DNA of 64,000 bases from Aequorivita viscosa (GTDB taxonomy: Bacteria; Bacteroidota; Bacteroidia; Flavobacteriales; Flavobacteriaceae). This document shows positions 28,444-38,389 of this stretch, one piece after another; the first letter of the stretch is position 1, and each line of letters begins with the position of its first letter. The notes below the pieces were generated by a model that was not told the DNA's origin, did not search any database, and saw only the letters and a program-made list of their open reading frames with translations. The DNA lies in NCBI RefSeq assembly GCF_900106795.1, contig NZ_FNNS01000007.1, forward strand, positions 1 to 64,000, written 5' to 3'. Position numbers and translations under genes: made by a program.

Positions 28444-30300
28444 ATGAAAGTTTATAGCGATAATATAAAAACGTTTGATGCCAAATTACTCAAGCTAAGT
28501 AAAGCATTAAAACGGCTCTCGTTTCTCAGGTTAGCTATTTTCATCGCTGCAATTGTCATTCTAATTTACCTAGTAAGCATTAAGCTGTTTACTCCTCTTT
28601 TCATTATTCTGCCCGTTTTAATGATAGCATTTGGCGTTGTAATCACACATTATAACAAAATAGCTTATCAGCGAAAACACACTTCATTTCTGAAAAAAAT
28701 AAATGAATCCGAAATCCAAAGAACGCACTGCAATTTGGAGGAATTTGATTCCGGAGATCGATTTATCGATAAAAACCACCCCTACACCTCTGATTTAGAC
28801 ATTTTTGAAGAACACTCTATTTTTCAATTGGTTAACAGAACAACCACCGAATCAGGAATGATTCTCTTATCAAAATGGCTCTCTGAACCTGCTTCGAATA
28901 ATGAAATACAAGACAGACAACAAGCCATAAAAGCACTTACTGAAAAATTAGAATGGCGGCAAGATTTACAGGCGCTGGGAATGCACTTTGAAAATAAAAA
29001 AAGTGATTACTATAAATTGCTAGAATGGGTAGAAGCGCCAGTTGTTTTGCTCAAAAACAGACTAAAATACAAAGTAGTTTCAATAATCCTTCCAGTTCTT
29101 TTTTTGAGTAGCGCTTACTTCTTCTACGCTAACTTGGATTCAATAAATCTGTTGATTTATTTATCTTTTATGATCACTATTCTGATTATCAATTTTATAA
29201 TTTTAAAAAAGATAAAAAACCTAGCGGAAGGTATCGCTGAAACTTCAAGTAAAAATCTTTCAACCTTAAAAGGATATCAAGCCCTTATCAAAAAGATTGA
29301 AAACGAAAGTTTCAAGTCAAAAAAGCTTAATGATTTACAATCTCAATTAAGCGATGGCAAACATTCGGCACACGATGAAATTAAAAGACTGAGCAGCTTA
29401 CTTGAATTCTCTCAACAACGCCCCATTAAAAAGATGCCAATAGGCGGAAATCCATACTACCCAATATTAAATAGTTTTTTGCTACTCGATATTCACATGA
29501 TAATTGGAACAGAAGAATGGAAGATAAAAAACAAGGCATTCTTAAAACAATGGGCAGAAGTAGTTAGTGAATTTGAAGTAATCAATAGTCTCGCAGGATT
29601 TTGTTATTCAAATCCAACTTTTACATTTCCAGAAATCACAGACAAAAACAACTATGTCCATTTTGAGGCGTTTGGGCATCCTTTAATTAATGGTGATAAA
29701 CGAGTTTGCAATGATTTTCATTCCGAAGAACACGGGGATGTTGTAATGATAACCGGTTCTAATATGGCGGGGAAAAGTACTTTTTTAAGAGCTGTGGGAG
29801 TAAACATCGTTCTTGCATTGGCGGGAGCTCCTTGTTGTGCAAAAAACGGACAGGTTTCTAAACTTCAACTGTTTTCAAGTATGCGAACAGAAGATAATTT
29901 GAAGAAAGGAATCTCTTCTTTTTATGCTGAATTGAGTAGAATAGAAAAAATGCTGAAACTGATAGAAAGCAATGACAATGTCTATTTCCTGTTGGATGAA
30001 ATGTTCAAAGGCACCAACTCTGAAGACAGACATAGAGGCGGTTTTTCGTTTATAAATCAAATAAGCAAGGAGAAAACTTCAGGAATTATTGCAACCCACG
30101 ACATTGAACTTGCAAAACTGGCTGGGAGCAAAAAACTGGTCACCAATTATAGTTTTAATAGTGAAATTAAAGACGATATAATGACTTTCAGCTATACGCT
30201 TGATCCAAGTATCTGTAATGATTTTAATGCTAGCGAACTTATGAAGCAAAGTGGAATACAAATTATTGCTACTGTTTCAGATAGTGAAATTGACACATAA
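28444..30300 (+). CDS. membrane-anchored MutS-like ATPase
   Basis: A 618-residue MutS-family protein without the mismatch-recognition domain. Two hydrophobic segments lie at about residues 30-75 and two more at about 210-255, so it should be membrane bound. The C-terminal ATPase has Walker A GSNMAGKS (near 440), Walker B YFLLDEMFKGTNS and IATHDIELAKL. The core between carries the lever/clamp-like helices. The ATG at 28444 is preferred over the adjacent TTG. Such proteins are widespread in Bacteroidota; their role is unknown and mismatch repair is unlikely. Confidence 0.85.
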   Translation: MKVYSDNIKTFDAKLLKLSKALKRLSFLRLAIFIAAIVILIYLVSIKLFTPLFIILPVLMIAFGVVITHYNKIAYQRKHTSFLKKINESEIQRTHCNLEEFDSGDRFIDKNHPYTSDLDIFEEHSIFQLVNRTTTESGMILLSKWLSEPASNNEIQDRQQAIKALTEKLEWRQDLQALGMHFENKKSDYYKLLEWVEAPVVLLKNRLKYKVVSIILPVLFLSSAYFFYANLDSINLLIYLSFMITILIINFIILKKIKNLAEGIAETSSKNLSTLKGYQALIKKIENESFKSKKLNDLQSQLSDGKHSAHDEIKRLSSLLEFSQQRPIKKMPIGGNPYYPILNSFLLLDIHMIIGTEEWKIKNKAFLKQWAEVVSEFEVINSLAGFCYSNPTFTFPEITDKNNYVHFEAFGHPLINGDKRVCNDFHSEEHGDVVMITGSNMAGKSTFLRAVGVNIVLALAGAPCCAKNGQVSKLQLFSSMRTEDNLKKGISSFYAELSRIEKMLKLIESNDNVYFLLDEMFKGTNSEDRHRGGFSFINQISKEKTSGIIATHDIELAKLAGSKKLVTNYSFNSEIKDDIMTFSYTLDPSICNDFNASELMKQSGIQIIATVSDSEIDT

Positions 30301-30427
30301 TCCACAAGAAATTTATTCCGTAAATTTTTCTGAAATTGCAAAAATAAACTTGAGGTTAAAAAAATTAAAAGCACAGTCTATAATAATAATTACACACATA
30401 CGTTTTAATAAAACCTAAACAAAACTT

Positions 30428-30886
30428 ATGAAAACTAAACTCTTCTCACTATTAATTGCAGGAATGCTAATATTGGTTTCTTGTCAAAAAAATGATGATT
30501 CTAACAATAATGACAATACTCCAACTGCCGATGAGGTAACTGAAATTGCCAAAAATGGAAATTGGCGAATATCATCATTCATCGACTCTGGTGTTGATGA
30601 AACATCAGATTTTACAGGATACGCATTTACTTTTAATACAGATGGTTCTGTAATTGCTGTAAAAGGCGACAATACAGTTGCCGGCACCTGGTCAGTAACA
30701 AGTGGCAGTAGCAGTAGCTCGAGCAATGATCATTTCAATATCTTTTTCCCAGTACCAGAAAGTAATGATTTTGAAGATTTAAACGATGATTGGGATATTA
30801 CTACCGCAAATTCAACTACTATATCACTGATAGATATAAGTGGTGGAAATGGCGGAACCGACGTATTGATTTTTAAACGAAATTAA
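30428..30886 (+). CDS. lipocalin-like lipoprotein
   Basis: A 152-residue lipoprotein. The signal ends in the lipobox LVSC with Cys at residue 19, followed by an Asn/Asp-rich linker. The domain (NGNWRISSFIDSG, YAFTFNTDGSVIAV, GTWSVTSG) resembles the lipocalin-like family common in flavobacteria. Function unknown. A terminator follows. Confidence 0.7.
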   Translation: MKTKLFSLLIAGMLILVSCQKNDDSNNNDNTPTADEVTEIAKNGNWRISSFIDSGVDETSDFTGYAFTFNTDGSVIAVKGDNTVAGTWSVTSGSSSSSSNDHFNIFFPVPESNDFEDLNDDWDITTANSTTISLIDISGGNGGTDVLIFKRN

Positions 30887-30908
30887 ATATTTTAAAAACT
30901 TGGTTTAT

Positions 30909-30940
30909 AGGCTTTCTAATAAAACAGAAAGCCTTTTTTT
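30909..30940 (+). terminator. intrinsic terminator
   Basis: AGGCTTTCT and AGAAAGCCT form a perfect nine-base stem with an eight-base loop, followed by T7. It closes the lipoprotein transcript. Confidence 0.85.
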
Positions 30941-31087
30941 ATTGAAAATGCAACTAATATTCAAAATACAGATAACAGTTTTAGCTTTATAACAGCTCAT
31001 CATAAAATAACAACAATTCGGCAATTTAAACTTCTGAAAACAACATTATAATCTGAATTTTAAATCGTTAAACTCAGCTAAAAACAG

Positions 31088-31736
31088 ATGGAAGAAACGA
31101 TAAAGATTTTGATTTACATTCACGCATTCTTTGGCGGAATAGGATTAATCACAGGAATTGGAAGCGTAATAGCAAAAAAAGGGAAGTAAGCCTCACAAGA
31201 GAATGGGAAAACTGTTCTCTATTGCAATGATAAGCAGCTCGCTGATCTCGATTCCCATTTCTTGGATGCCAAATCACGAAAATCTGTTTTTATTCTTAAT
31301 CGGATTATTTACTATATATCTAGTTTTAGCAGGAAATAGAGCCTTAACTTTTAAATCTAAAGTAAAAGCCGATTGGAGAGACAAAATAATTTCTGGCAGC
31401 ATGCTTATCTTTTCTGCTGCAATGATTTTAATTGGGTTTTACGGGATACTAAAAGGCTCATATTTTAATATTTTATTTCTATTTTTTGGAGGTTTCGGAT
31501 TATTTCTTACCCTTCAGGATTTTCAATTTTATAATAATTCTGCAAAACCAAAGAATGCTTGGGTAATCGCTCACATAGGAAAAATGATTGGTGCATTAAT
31601 CGCATCAATCACAGCTTTTATTATTGCAGGTATTGGAATTGGCAGCTTACTTGCTTGGACGCTTCCCACCGTTATCGGAACTCTATATATAATTTATTGG
31701 ATAAGAAAAATGAAAAATGTTTCACGACTGTCTTGA
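31088..31736 (+). pseudogene. frameshifted multi-pass membrane protein gene (DUF2306-like)
   Basis: The first frame (ATG at 31088) encodes MEETIKILIYIHAFFGGIG through SVIAKKG and stops at 31189. The second frame continues as GSKPHKRMGKLFSIAMISSS and runs to 31736 with four or five membrane segments and the motif WMPNHENLFLFLIG. Joined, they give about 215 residues of one conserved protein. The shift is one base within the run A7G3 near 31170-31182, so it could be a real mutation, a phase-variable tract or a sequencing error. Starting at 31203 would lose the first membrane helix. Confidence 0.6.
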
Positions 31737-31818
31737 TTCTCGTTTGTTAAATTTTAAAATTTAAGATACTCTAACGCAACCATTTAAGGCTTTTGGTATC
31801 CTTGAAAAAACATTAATC

Positions 31819-32244
31819 ATGAAAAAAATAGTCCTTTTTTTAATTGTTGGAATCCTCTACGCATGTAACAGCGATGACGCTTCCACTCCCAATGAAGAAT
31901 TAGCAGGAAGTTGGAAACTAGTCGAGATGAGTACTAGCCTGCCTAACACCACAACCACAGGCGCGGAAATGGAATGGCAAGAAAACTACATATTAAATTC
32001 TGATGGATCGTTTACAAAAACAAGAGATGCAAATGGAGCTATAGCCGAAGCGTCTGGAACCTACACTTTAAACGATTCATTAAGTAATACAATTTTAGAA
32101 CTAAATTATAGTATGCAAAGTGATATAGTAGGATCTTGTTTTTCAAATTCAAGAGAAAAAATGATACTTCAATCTATCTCAGTATTTTCAAGTACTTGGA
32201 ATTATTGCGATGGTCCAGGTTTAAAGTATGAAAAAGTAAACTAA
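31819..32244 (+). CDS. lipocalin-like lipoprotein
   Basis: A 141-residue lipoprotein with lipobox LYAC (Cys at residue 16). The mature part has the lipocalin-like pattern ELAGSWKLVEM and SDGSFTKTRDANG, and ends with a paired Cys (GSCFSN, NYCDGPG) that may form a disulphide. Function unknown. It resembles the lipoprotein at 30428 in build but not closely in sequence. Confidence 0.7.
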   Translation: MKKIVLFLIVGILYACNSDDASTPNEELAGSWKLVEMSTSLPNTTTTGAEMEWQENYILNSDGSFTKTRDANGAIAEASGTYTLNDSLSNTILELNYSMQSDIVGSCFSNSREKMILQSISVFSSTWNYCDGPGLKYEKVN

Positions 32245-32467
32245 ACGCATTTTAAAACCTTCTTATTAAACGCTTTTACTTTCTTCTAAGGAATGTCTTT
32301 ACTATTTCTTAGACTAGAAAATAATCCAAATACTCATTTTCGCAAGCGAATCGTTTGTGCTCACCTTCCTTTCTCAATTTATAATCACAAAAAAACAAGG
32401 ATTCACTGCTCATCATAAAAAACAATACGTGTATTTGTGGCACACAAACCTTCTCACTATTTTTCAG

Positions 32468-32475
32468 TACTTTTG
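32468..32475 (+). promoter_or_regulatory. -7 promoter box of uvrB
   Basis: TACTTTTG matches TAnnTTTG, 20 bases before the uvrB ATG at 32496. No LexA-type palindrome is evident around it. Confidence 0.6.
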
Positions 32476-32495
32476 CAACGCATTGAAAAGAAAAT

Positions 32496-34493
32496 ATGAA
32501 ATTCAAAATAGCCTCTGAATTCCAACCAACAGGAGACCAACCGCAGGCTATAGAAGCCTTAGTTGCAGGTCTCGATTCTGGAGAAAAATATCAAACACTT
32601 TTAGGCGTTACCGGTTCGGGAAAAACCTTTACCGTTGCTAACGTTGTGGAACGTGTGCAAAAACCTACTTTGGTCTTGGCGCACAATAAAACGTTGGCAG
32701 CGCAACTTTATTCAGAGTTTAAGAACCTATTTCCAGAAAATGCGGTAGAATATTTTGTTTCGTACTACGATTATTATCAACCAGAAGCATTTATTCCCAG
32801 CAGCGGCACGTATATAGAAAAAGATTTATCGATAAATGAAGAAATCGAGAAAATGCGTCTTAGCACTACCTCTTCCCTACTTTCAGGCAGGCGAGATGTA
32901 CTCGTAGTTTCTTCTGTTTCTTGTATCTACGGTATTGGAAACCCAATTGAATTTCAAAAAAACGTAATTAGTTTAGAGACAGGACAGATAATTTCACGTA
33001 CCAAGCTACTTCACAGGTTAGTTCAAAGTCTGTATTCGCGTACTGAAGCCGAATTTAAACATGGTAATTTTCGCATAAAAGGTGATACTGTGGATGTATT
33101 TCCTGGATATTCTGATGATCCTTTCCGTATACATTTCTTTGGAGATGAAATTGAAGAAATCGAAGTTTTTGATCCTTTGAACAATTCGATAATCGCCAAA
33201 TACGACCGTCTAAATATTTACCCAGCAAATATGTTTGTAACTTCTCCTGACGTACTTCAGGGTGCAATAAGGGAAATACAAGATGACTTGGTTGCTCAGG
33301 TTGAATATTTTAAGGAAATAGGAAAATATTTAGAAGCAAAACGCCTGGACGAACGAACCAATTTTGACCTTGAAATGATTCGCGAACTCGGGTATTGCAG
33401 TGGTATTGAAAACTACTCGCGTTATTTAGACCGAAGATTACCGGGTACGCGCCCCTTCTGTTTATTAGACTATTTTCCAGACGATTATTTAATGGTTGTT
33501 GACGAAAGCCACGTAACTGTTTCACAAGTTGGCGCAATGTACGGTGGCGATAGGTCTCGAAAAGAGAACCTCGTTGAATACGGATTCCGTTTACCAGCAG
33601 CTATGGATAACCGCCCGTTAAAGATGGATGAATTTGAAGCTTTGCAGAATCAAGTGCTGTATGTTAGTGCGACACCAGCCGATTACGAATTGGAAAAAAG
33701 CGGTGGCGTTTATGTAGAACAAATTATTCGTCCGACAGGTTTGCTAGACCCAATTATCGAAGTTCGGCCAAGTTTAAATCAGATTGACGATTTGTTAGAA
33801 GAAATTCAATTGCGTATTGAAAAAGACGAACGTGTACTAGTAACCACTTTAACAAAAAGAATGGCCGAAGAACTCACAAAATACATGAGTCGGGTGCAAA
33901 TTCGCTGCCGATATATTCATAGTGATGTAGATACCTTAGAAAGGGTTGAAATTATGCAAGATTTACGTCTAGGATTATTTGATGTGCTTGTAGGTGTAAA
34001 CCTTTTACGCGAAGGACTTGATTTACCTGAGGTTTCGCTAGTTGCCATTCTCGATGCCGATAAAGAAGGGTTTTTAAGAAGTCAACGCTCCCTTACCCAA
34101 ACAGTGGGTCGAGCAGCACGAAACTTAAACGGAAAAGCAATAATGTATGCTGATAAAATAACAAATAGCATGCAAGCCACAATCGATGCAACCGAATATC
34201 GTCGTGAAAAACAGATTGCTTATAATAAGAAACACGGAATTACACCAACGGCAATTAAAAAATCATTTCATAATTCCCTGGCCAAGTCTAAACAAGAAGC
34301 CTATTCATTTGAACAAGCCGAGTCGTTAGCTGCAGAATCGGAGGTTGCCTATTTAACAAAACCACAAATCGAACAAAAAATTCGTGATACTCGAAAAGCT
34401 ATGGAAAAAGCTGCTAAAGATTTAGACTTTATGACGGCTGCCAAACTTCGAGATAAAATAAAATCTTTTCAAAAACAAATGGAAGAGATTTAG
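32496..34493 (+). CDS. uvrB: excinuclease ABC subunit UvrB
   Basis: The 665-residue damage-verification helicase of nucleotide excision repair; it receives damaged DNA from UvrA and recruits UvrC. Walker A GVTGSGKT (about residues 39-46), the beta-hairpin YYDYYQPEAFIP, helicase motifs VDESHVTV and QTVGRAARN, and a C-terminal UVR domain (KAMEKAAKDLDFMTAAKLRD) are all present. The length is standard. It has its own promoter. Confidence 0.97.
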   Translation: MKFKIASEFQPTGDQPQAIEALVAGLDSGEKYQTLLGVTGSGKTFTVANVVERVQKPTLVLAHNKTLAAQLYSEFKNLFPENAVEYFVSYYDYYQPEAFIPSSGTYIEKDLSINEEIEKMRLSTTSSLLSGRRDVLVVSSVSCIYGIGNPIEFQKNVISLETGQIISRTKLLHRLVQSLYSRTEAEFKHGNFRIKGDTVDVFPGYSDDPFRIHFFGDEIEEIEVFDPLNNSIIAKYDRLNIYPANMFVTSPDVLQGAIREIQDDLVAQVEYFKEIGKYLEAKRLDERTNFDLEMIRELGYCSGIENYSRYLDRRLPGTRPFCLLDYFPDDYLMVVDESHVTVSQVGAMYGGDRSRKENLVEYGFRLPAAMDNRPLKMDEFEALQNQVLYVSATPADYELEKSGGVYVEQIIRPTGLLDPIIEVRPSLNQIDDLLEEIQLRIEKDERVLVTTLTKRMAEELTKYMSRVQIRCRYIHSDVDTLERVEIMQDLRLGLFDVLVGVNLLREGLDLPEVSLVAILDADKEGFLRSQRSLTQTVGRAARNLNGKAIMYADKITNSMQATIDATEYRREKQIAYNKKHGITPTAIKKSFHNSLAKSKQEAYSFEQAESLAAESEVAYLTKPQIEQKIRDTRKAMEKAAKDLDFMTAAKLRDKIKSFQKQMEEI

Positions 34494-34548
34494 CAGTTAA
34501 AACTATTTTATTTAAAACTGCGAATTCAATAAATCTTAATTTATAGGA

Positions 34549-35214
34549 ATGTCAAATTTTACAAAGTTATTAACGTGCTTCACAATACTAATTTTGTACT
34601 TTAACATTTCTATGGTATCAGCTCAAAACATTAATTTAGACAATAAAATTATTCCTGAAGACATAAAAAAAGAAGCACTTGTAGCACTTTCTTTTTTCCC
34701 CGAATTATGGGATACTTCTATCGAATTTAAATTTAAGGACGACATAAAAAAGTCCACAATGCAGGCACAACCTCATTTTGGAAGTTTATTCAGACATAAA
34801 GAATTTAGGAAGTACATTATTTTTATTAGCCGTAAAATTAAAATTGAAGATGAAAACTTCACGATAAAAGATATTCCCTCTGATGTCTTGATAGGTTGGA
34901 TTGGTCACGAATTAGGTCATGTAATGGACTATCAACATCGCTCGAATGTTGGCTTGATGATACTTGGAGCAAAATACCTCTTCTCATCATCAAGTATCAA
35001 AAAAATTGAACGTACAGCCGATACCTTCGCGATTGCACACGGAATGGGGGATTATATTTTAAAAACCAAGAACTTCATTTTAGATAACGCCAACCTTTCT
35101 GAAAAATATAAAAGTCGAATTCGGAGACTTTACATTTCACCAGAAGAAGTTATGGAACTCATTAACGAAAACAAGGTAGAAGAAGAGATAGACGTTGTGG
35201 ACAGTAATAGTTGA
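34549..35214 (+). CDS. exported zinc metallopeptidase-like protein
   Basis: A 221-residue protein with signal peptide (LLTCFTILILYFNISMVSAQ). A zincin motif HELGH lies at residues 120-124, and a probable third ligand lies in ERTADTFAIAHG about 35 residues on. This matches small M48-like or unclassified zincins of Bacteroidota. The substrate is unknown. It stands 55 bases after uvrB and converges on the GH3 gene, whose stop is the next base. Confidence 0.65.
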   Translation: MSNFTKLLTCFTILILYFNISMVSAQNINLDNKIIPEDIKKEALVALSFFPELWDTSIEFKFKDDIKKSTMQAQPHFGSLFRHKEFRKYIIFISRKIKIEDENFTIKDIPSDVLIGWIGHELGHVMDYQHRSNVGLMILGAKYLFSSSSIKKIERTADTFAIAHGMGDYILKTKNFILDNANLSEKYKSRIRRLYISPEEVMELINENKVEEEIDVVDSNS

Positions 35215-36744
35215 TTACTTACCATTAAACTCTTTTACAAAAGCTTCCCAATCGGCAAACTTCTCCTCGTCCATAACTTTTTCCATTTTTACTTGCCCGC
35301 CTTTCTTTTTGTTTTTTCCACTCCACTCGTGAAAAACAGTTGGATCTACCACACTTACTTTAACCCCTTTTAAAGCTTTTGAACGTGCTACGGCGTAATT
35401 TTTATTAGCATCTTTTAAAGCTTCATCGAGGGCTTTGGCTAATTCTTCATTATTAACTTCTGTTTCTGTTCCCAAATACCAATGATGATGAAACGCATCG
35501 TCTATTTTAACTGCAGCAAGGGTAAATTCGGGAATCTCTATATCAAATTTCTCCTCCATTTCGCGAAGTGCCACTTCCATTTTATTAACAGAAAGTTGCG
35601 ACCCTACAACATTCAAAAAGAATTTAGTGCGACCCGTAATTTTGATTTCTGCTTTTTCAACATCGGTAAAAGCAACAGTATCGCCAATTAAATACCGCCA
35701 TGCACCAGAAACCGTGCTAATAATTAGAACATAATCAACATCCTTTTCAACTTCCGCCAAAGAAAGCGAGGGTGCGTCTTGCGAAAGTGAGCCATCTTCG
35801 TTTATATATTCTGGCTTAAAAGGAACAAACTCGAAATAAATTCCGTTGTCGGTTACCAATTTCATCGAAGTAGTGTCGGGTCTATTTTGAAACGCCAAAA
35901 ATCCTTCTGAAGCCAGATACGTATCAATAATAGTAATAGGATGCGCTAGTAACTGATTAAAGCTCTTTTCATAAGGTTGAAACGCGACTCCACCAGAGGT
36001 ATACACTTGTAGGTTTGGCCATATATCGTGAATGGTGTTAGCGTCGTGATATTCTATTACTTTTTTCAGCATTAACTCCATCCAAGACGGAATACCACTT
36101 AACGCCCCAATATCCCACTCTCGGGCACGCTTAGCAATGGTTTCAACTTTTTCATCCCAGTCTTCCATAAGTGCAATTTCTTCGCCTGGTTTATAAAAGC
36201 CTCGAAACCAAAAAGGAATGTTGCTGGCACTAATTCCGCTAATTTCACCTTCTAAAAACTGATTTTGCGCTTCCAAATTGGTGCTACTTCCTAACATCAT
36301 AATTTCCTTTTCAAAAAAATCGGAAGGGACATCAAAGTTAGCCAATGCTCCCACTTGCTTTATTCCGGTAGTACGTATCGCCTCAACCATATCATCGGTT
36401 ACAGGAATACGCTTTGAGGTTTTTCCTGTTGTACCGCTACTTCTCGCAAAATATGTAGGATTTCCAGGCCAGCTAATGTCTTCAAGCCCTTCTTGGGTTT
36501 TGTTCCACCACTCTGCTTCCATTTGGTGATAATCAAAATAAGGCACCTTTTGTTTAAATTCCTTTTCAATATCGTCTGCTTCAAGAATTTTAGAAAATCC
36601 GTAATACTTACCAAATGCAGTGTCCTTTGCCTTTTCTAATAAGTTAGTTAAAACTTCATTTTGCGATTCGATTGGTGATTTTTCTGAAACCAACGCACCT
36701 CTAAGATCGATTGCTGTTTTGATGATTGAGCCGAGTATTGCCAT
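35215..36744 (-). CDS. GH3 family acyl-adenylate/amide synthetase
   Basis: A 509-residue member of the GH3 family, named from plant auxin-amino acid synthetases. These adenylate a carboxylate and transfer it to an amine. The ATP-binding motif YFARSSGTTGKTSK lies near residue 98. VYTSGGVAFQPYEKSF and GRTKFFLNVVGSQLS follow, with a C-terminal GQVKMEKV. Bacterial members are common in this phylum, but the substrate is not known, so an auxin role should not be assumed. Confidence 0.85.
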   Translation of the reverse strand: MAILGSIIKTAIDLRGALVSEKSPIESQNEVLTNLLEKAKDTAFGKYYGFSKILEADDIEKEFKQKVPYFDYHQMEAEWWNKTQEGLEDISWPGNPTYFARSSGTTGKTSKRIPVTDDMVEAIRTTGIKQVGALANFDVPSDFFEKEIMMLGSSTNLEAQNQFLEGEISGISASNIPFWFRGFYKPGEEIALMEDWDEKVETIAKRAREWDIGALSGIPSWMELMLKKVIEYHDANTIHDIWPNLQVYTSGGVAFQPYEKSFNQLLAHPITIIDTYLASEGFLAFQNRPDTTSMKLVTDNGIYFEFVPFKPEYINEDGSLSQDAPSLSLAEVEKDVDYVLIISTVSGAWRYLIGDTVAFTDVEKAEIKITGRTKFFLNVVGSQLSVNKMEVALREMEEKFDIEIPEFTLAAVKIDDAFHHHWYLGTETEVNNEELAKALDEALKDANKNYAVARSKALKGVKVSVVDPTVFHEWSGKNKKKGGQVKMEKVMDEEKFADWEAFVKEFNGK

Positions 36745-36839
36745 TGTTAAATTAGTTTTTGATGAATTTACGGCTTTTGAAAAATATGATAGAATTATTT
36801 AATTGAAATTTAACCTTTTTCTTATGGCACGCATAACTG

Positions 36840-36847
36840 TATCTTTG
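36840..36847 (+). promoter_or_regulatory. -7 promoter box of rluF
   Basis: TATCTTTG matches TAnnTTTG, 13 bases before the rluF ATG at 36861, leaving a very short leader. Confidence 0.6.
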
Positions 36848-36860
36848 CAAAAAAATAAAA

Positions 36861-37676
36861 ATGAACCATCCTGAATCTACACGTTTAAATAAAGCTATTG
36901 GCGCAACTGGCTATTGCTCAAGAAGAGAGGCAGACACATTGATTGAAAAAGGACGCGTTACTATTAACGGGAAAAAAGCAGCACTTGGAGACCGCGTTAT
37001 GCCAAATGATGAAATACGTGTGGATGGCAAATTGCTAACCGAAAACGACAACCTTGTTTACATTATGCTAAACAAACCCGTGGGTATAACGTGTACTACA
37101 GACACACGTTTTGACGATAATGTGGTAGATTTTGTAAAACACCCTGAACGTATTTTTCCTGTTGGAAGGTTAGATAAACCGAGCGATGGACTATTATTGC
37201 TTACCAACGATGGCGATATTGTAAATAAAATCCTACGCGCTGGAAATAAACACGAAAAGGAATATATAGTAAAGGTAGACCGCCCCGTAACAGACGAATT
37301 TGTAAAACGAATGGGTTCAGGAATTCCAATTTTAGATACTGTAACCAAGCGTTGTGAAGTAGAGCGGTTGAGCAGGTTTGAATTTAGAATAATCCTAGTG
37401 CAAGGACTGAACAGACAAATTAGACGTATGTGTGAATATTTAGGCTATGAAGTAGTAGCCTTACAGCGAATTAGAATAATGAATTTAACATTAGGCAACC
37501 TTCCCATTGGTGAATGGAGAGACCTAACTGAAGAAGAATTAAAAACCTTAAAGGATTCTGTTAAAGACAGTGACGGACTTCCAAAGACGTTGCATAAAGA
37601 AGCAACCCCTAGAGCCATTATCCCTAAAAAACACGGAGCGCAAAGCACTGGAGGAAAGAGAAGAAGAAGAGATTAA
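36861..37676 (+). CDS. rluF: 23S rRNA pseudouridine synthase RluF
   Basis: A 271-residue pseudouridine synthase of the RsuA/RluB-E-F group; RluF modifies U2604 of 23S rRNA. An N-terminal S4 domain ([19 protein letters not shown]) is followed by the catalytic [16 protein letters not shown] with Asp near residue 106, and [17 protein letters not shown]. The basic C-terminal tail GGKRRRRD is typical. RluF is preferred over RluB by the [14 protein letters not shown] segment. Confidence 0.88.
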   Translation: MNHPESTRLNKAIGATGYCSRREADTLIEKGRVTINGKKAALGDRVMPNDEIRVDGKLLTENDNLVYIMLNKPVGITCTTDTRFDDNVVDFVKHPERIFPVGRLDKPSDGLLLLTNDGDIVNKILRAGNKHEKEYIVKVDRPVTDEFVKRMGSGIPILDTVTKRCEVERLSRFEFRIILVQGLNRQIRRMCEYLGYEVVALQRIRIMNLTLGNLPIGEWRDLTEEELKTLKDSVKDSDGLPKTLHKEATPRAIIPKKHGAQSTGGKRRRRD

Positions 37677-37686
37677 CTAAGGCCAT

Positions 37687-37720
37687 GAAAAAACCGCGTG
37701 CCGATTGAGTAGCCCGCGGT
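37687..37720 (-). terminator. terminator of the hsp20 gene
   Basis: On the minus strand ACCGCG and CGCGGT form a six-base GC stem with a 16-base loop, followed by a T run. It lies about 30 bases beyond the hsp20 stop. Confidence 0.6.
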
Positions 37721-37752
37721 CATTTCAACTAACTAACCAAATTAAATTTCAA

Positions 37753-38187
37753 TTATGAAATCTCAACCATTTTCTTCAATACTTTCTTTTCTTCCATTTT
37801 GGGAAGGGTTACATTAAGTACCCCATTCTCGTATTTTGCCTGAATGTTATCTGTTTCAATAGTATCAGGTAATCTGAAAGAACGTTTAAAACTTTCGTAA
37901 TTAAATTCTCTTTTTCTAAAATGAGAATCTGTATTTTCTTCTGTTTCCGTTTGAGTCGCCTTTTCCGCAGATATTTTTAACATATCTTCCTCAACTTCAA
38001 TTTTGAAATCTTCCTTCCCCAATCCAGGGGCTGCAATTTCGAGCGCAAAATTAGAAGAATTTTCGATGATATTTACTGCTGGAATGCTAAATGTTTCATA
38101 ATTATTATGAGCATCTAATCTATTCTCCAAAAAGAAATTATCAAAGAGTGCCGGCAACCAAAGGTTATTCTTATTAACTGTTTTCAT
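37753..38187 (-). CDS. small heat-shock protein, Hsp20/alpha-crystallin
   Basis: A 144-residue ATP-independent holdase. The alpha-crystallin domain runs from about residue 40 to 140 with PGLGKEDFKIEVEED and YENGVLNVTLPK, including the conserved A/G-x-L-N-V-T-LPK end. The C-terminal tail is short and lacks an obvious I-x-I anchor, ending KKMVEIS. Heat or stress induction is expected for the family; no CIRCE-like site is visible upstream. Confidence 0.92.
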   Translation of the reverse strand: MKTVNKNNLWLPALFDNFFLENRLDAHNNYETFSIPAVNIIENSSNFALEIAAPGLGKEDFKIEVEEDMLKISAEKATQTETEENTDSHFRKREFNYESFKRSFRLPDTIETDNIQAKYENGVLNVTLPKMEEKKVLKKMVEIS

Positions 38188-38389
38188 ATCTAAATATTGT
38201 TTGTGTTTATAACTATTTTCGATTGTAATTAATCAAAAAAGGTTCCATTCGATATTTACTGACTATTTGTCTTAATTTACGGATTAATTACTGTCGTTTT
38301 GTCTAAAACTGTTTTAATACACCATTTAACTTGTTTTTTTATTAAAAGCGAGAATCATTAATTACTTTTAAAACACGTTAAACATACTT

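Noticed and set aside
31160-31190. Programmed -1 frameshift in the membrane-protein gene
   Set aside because: The tract A7G3 resembles a slippery site, but the second part is in the +1 frame, and a -1 slip leads to an unrelated sequence.
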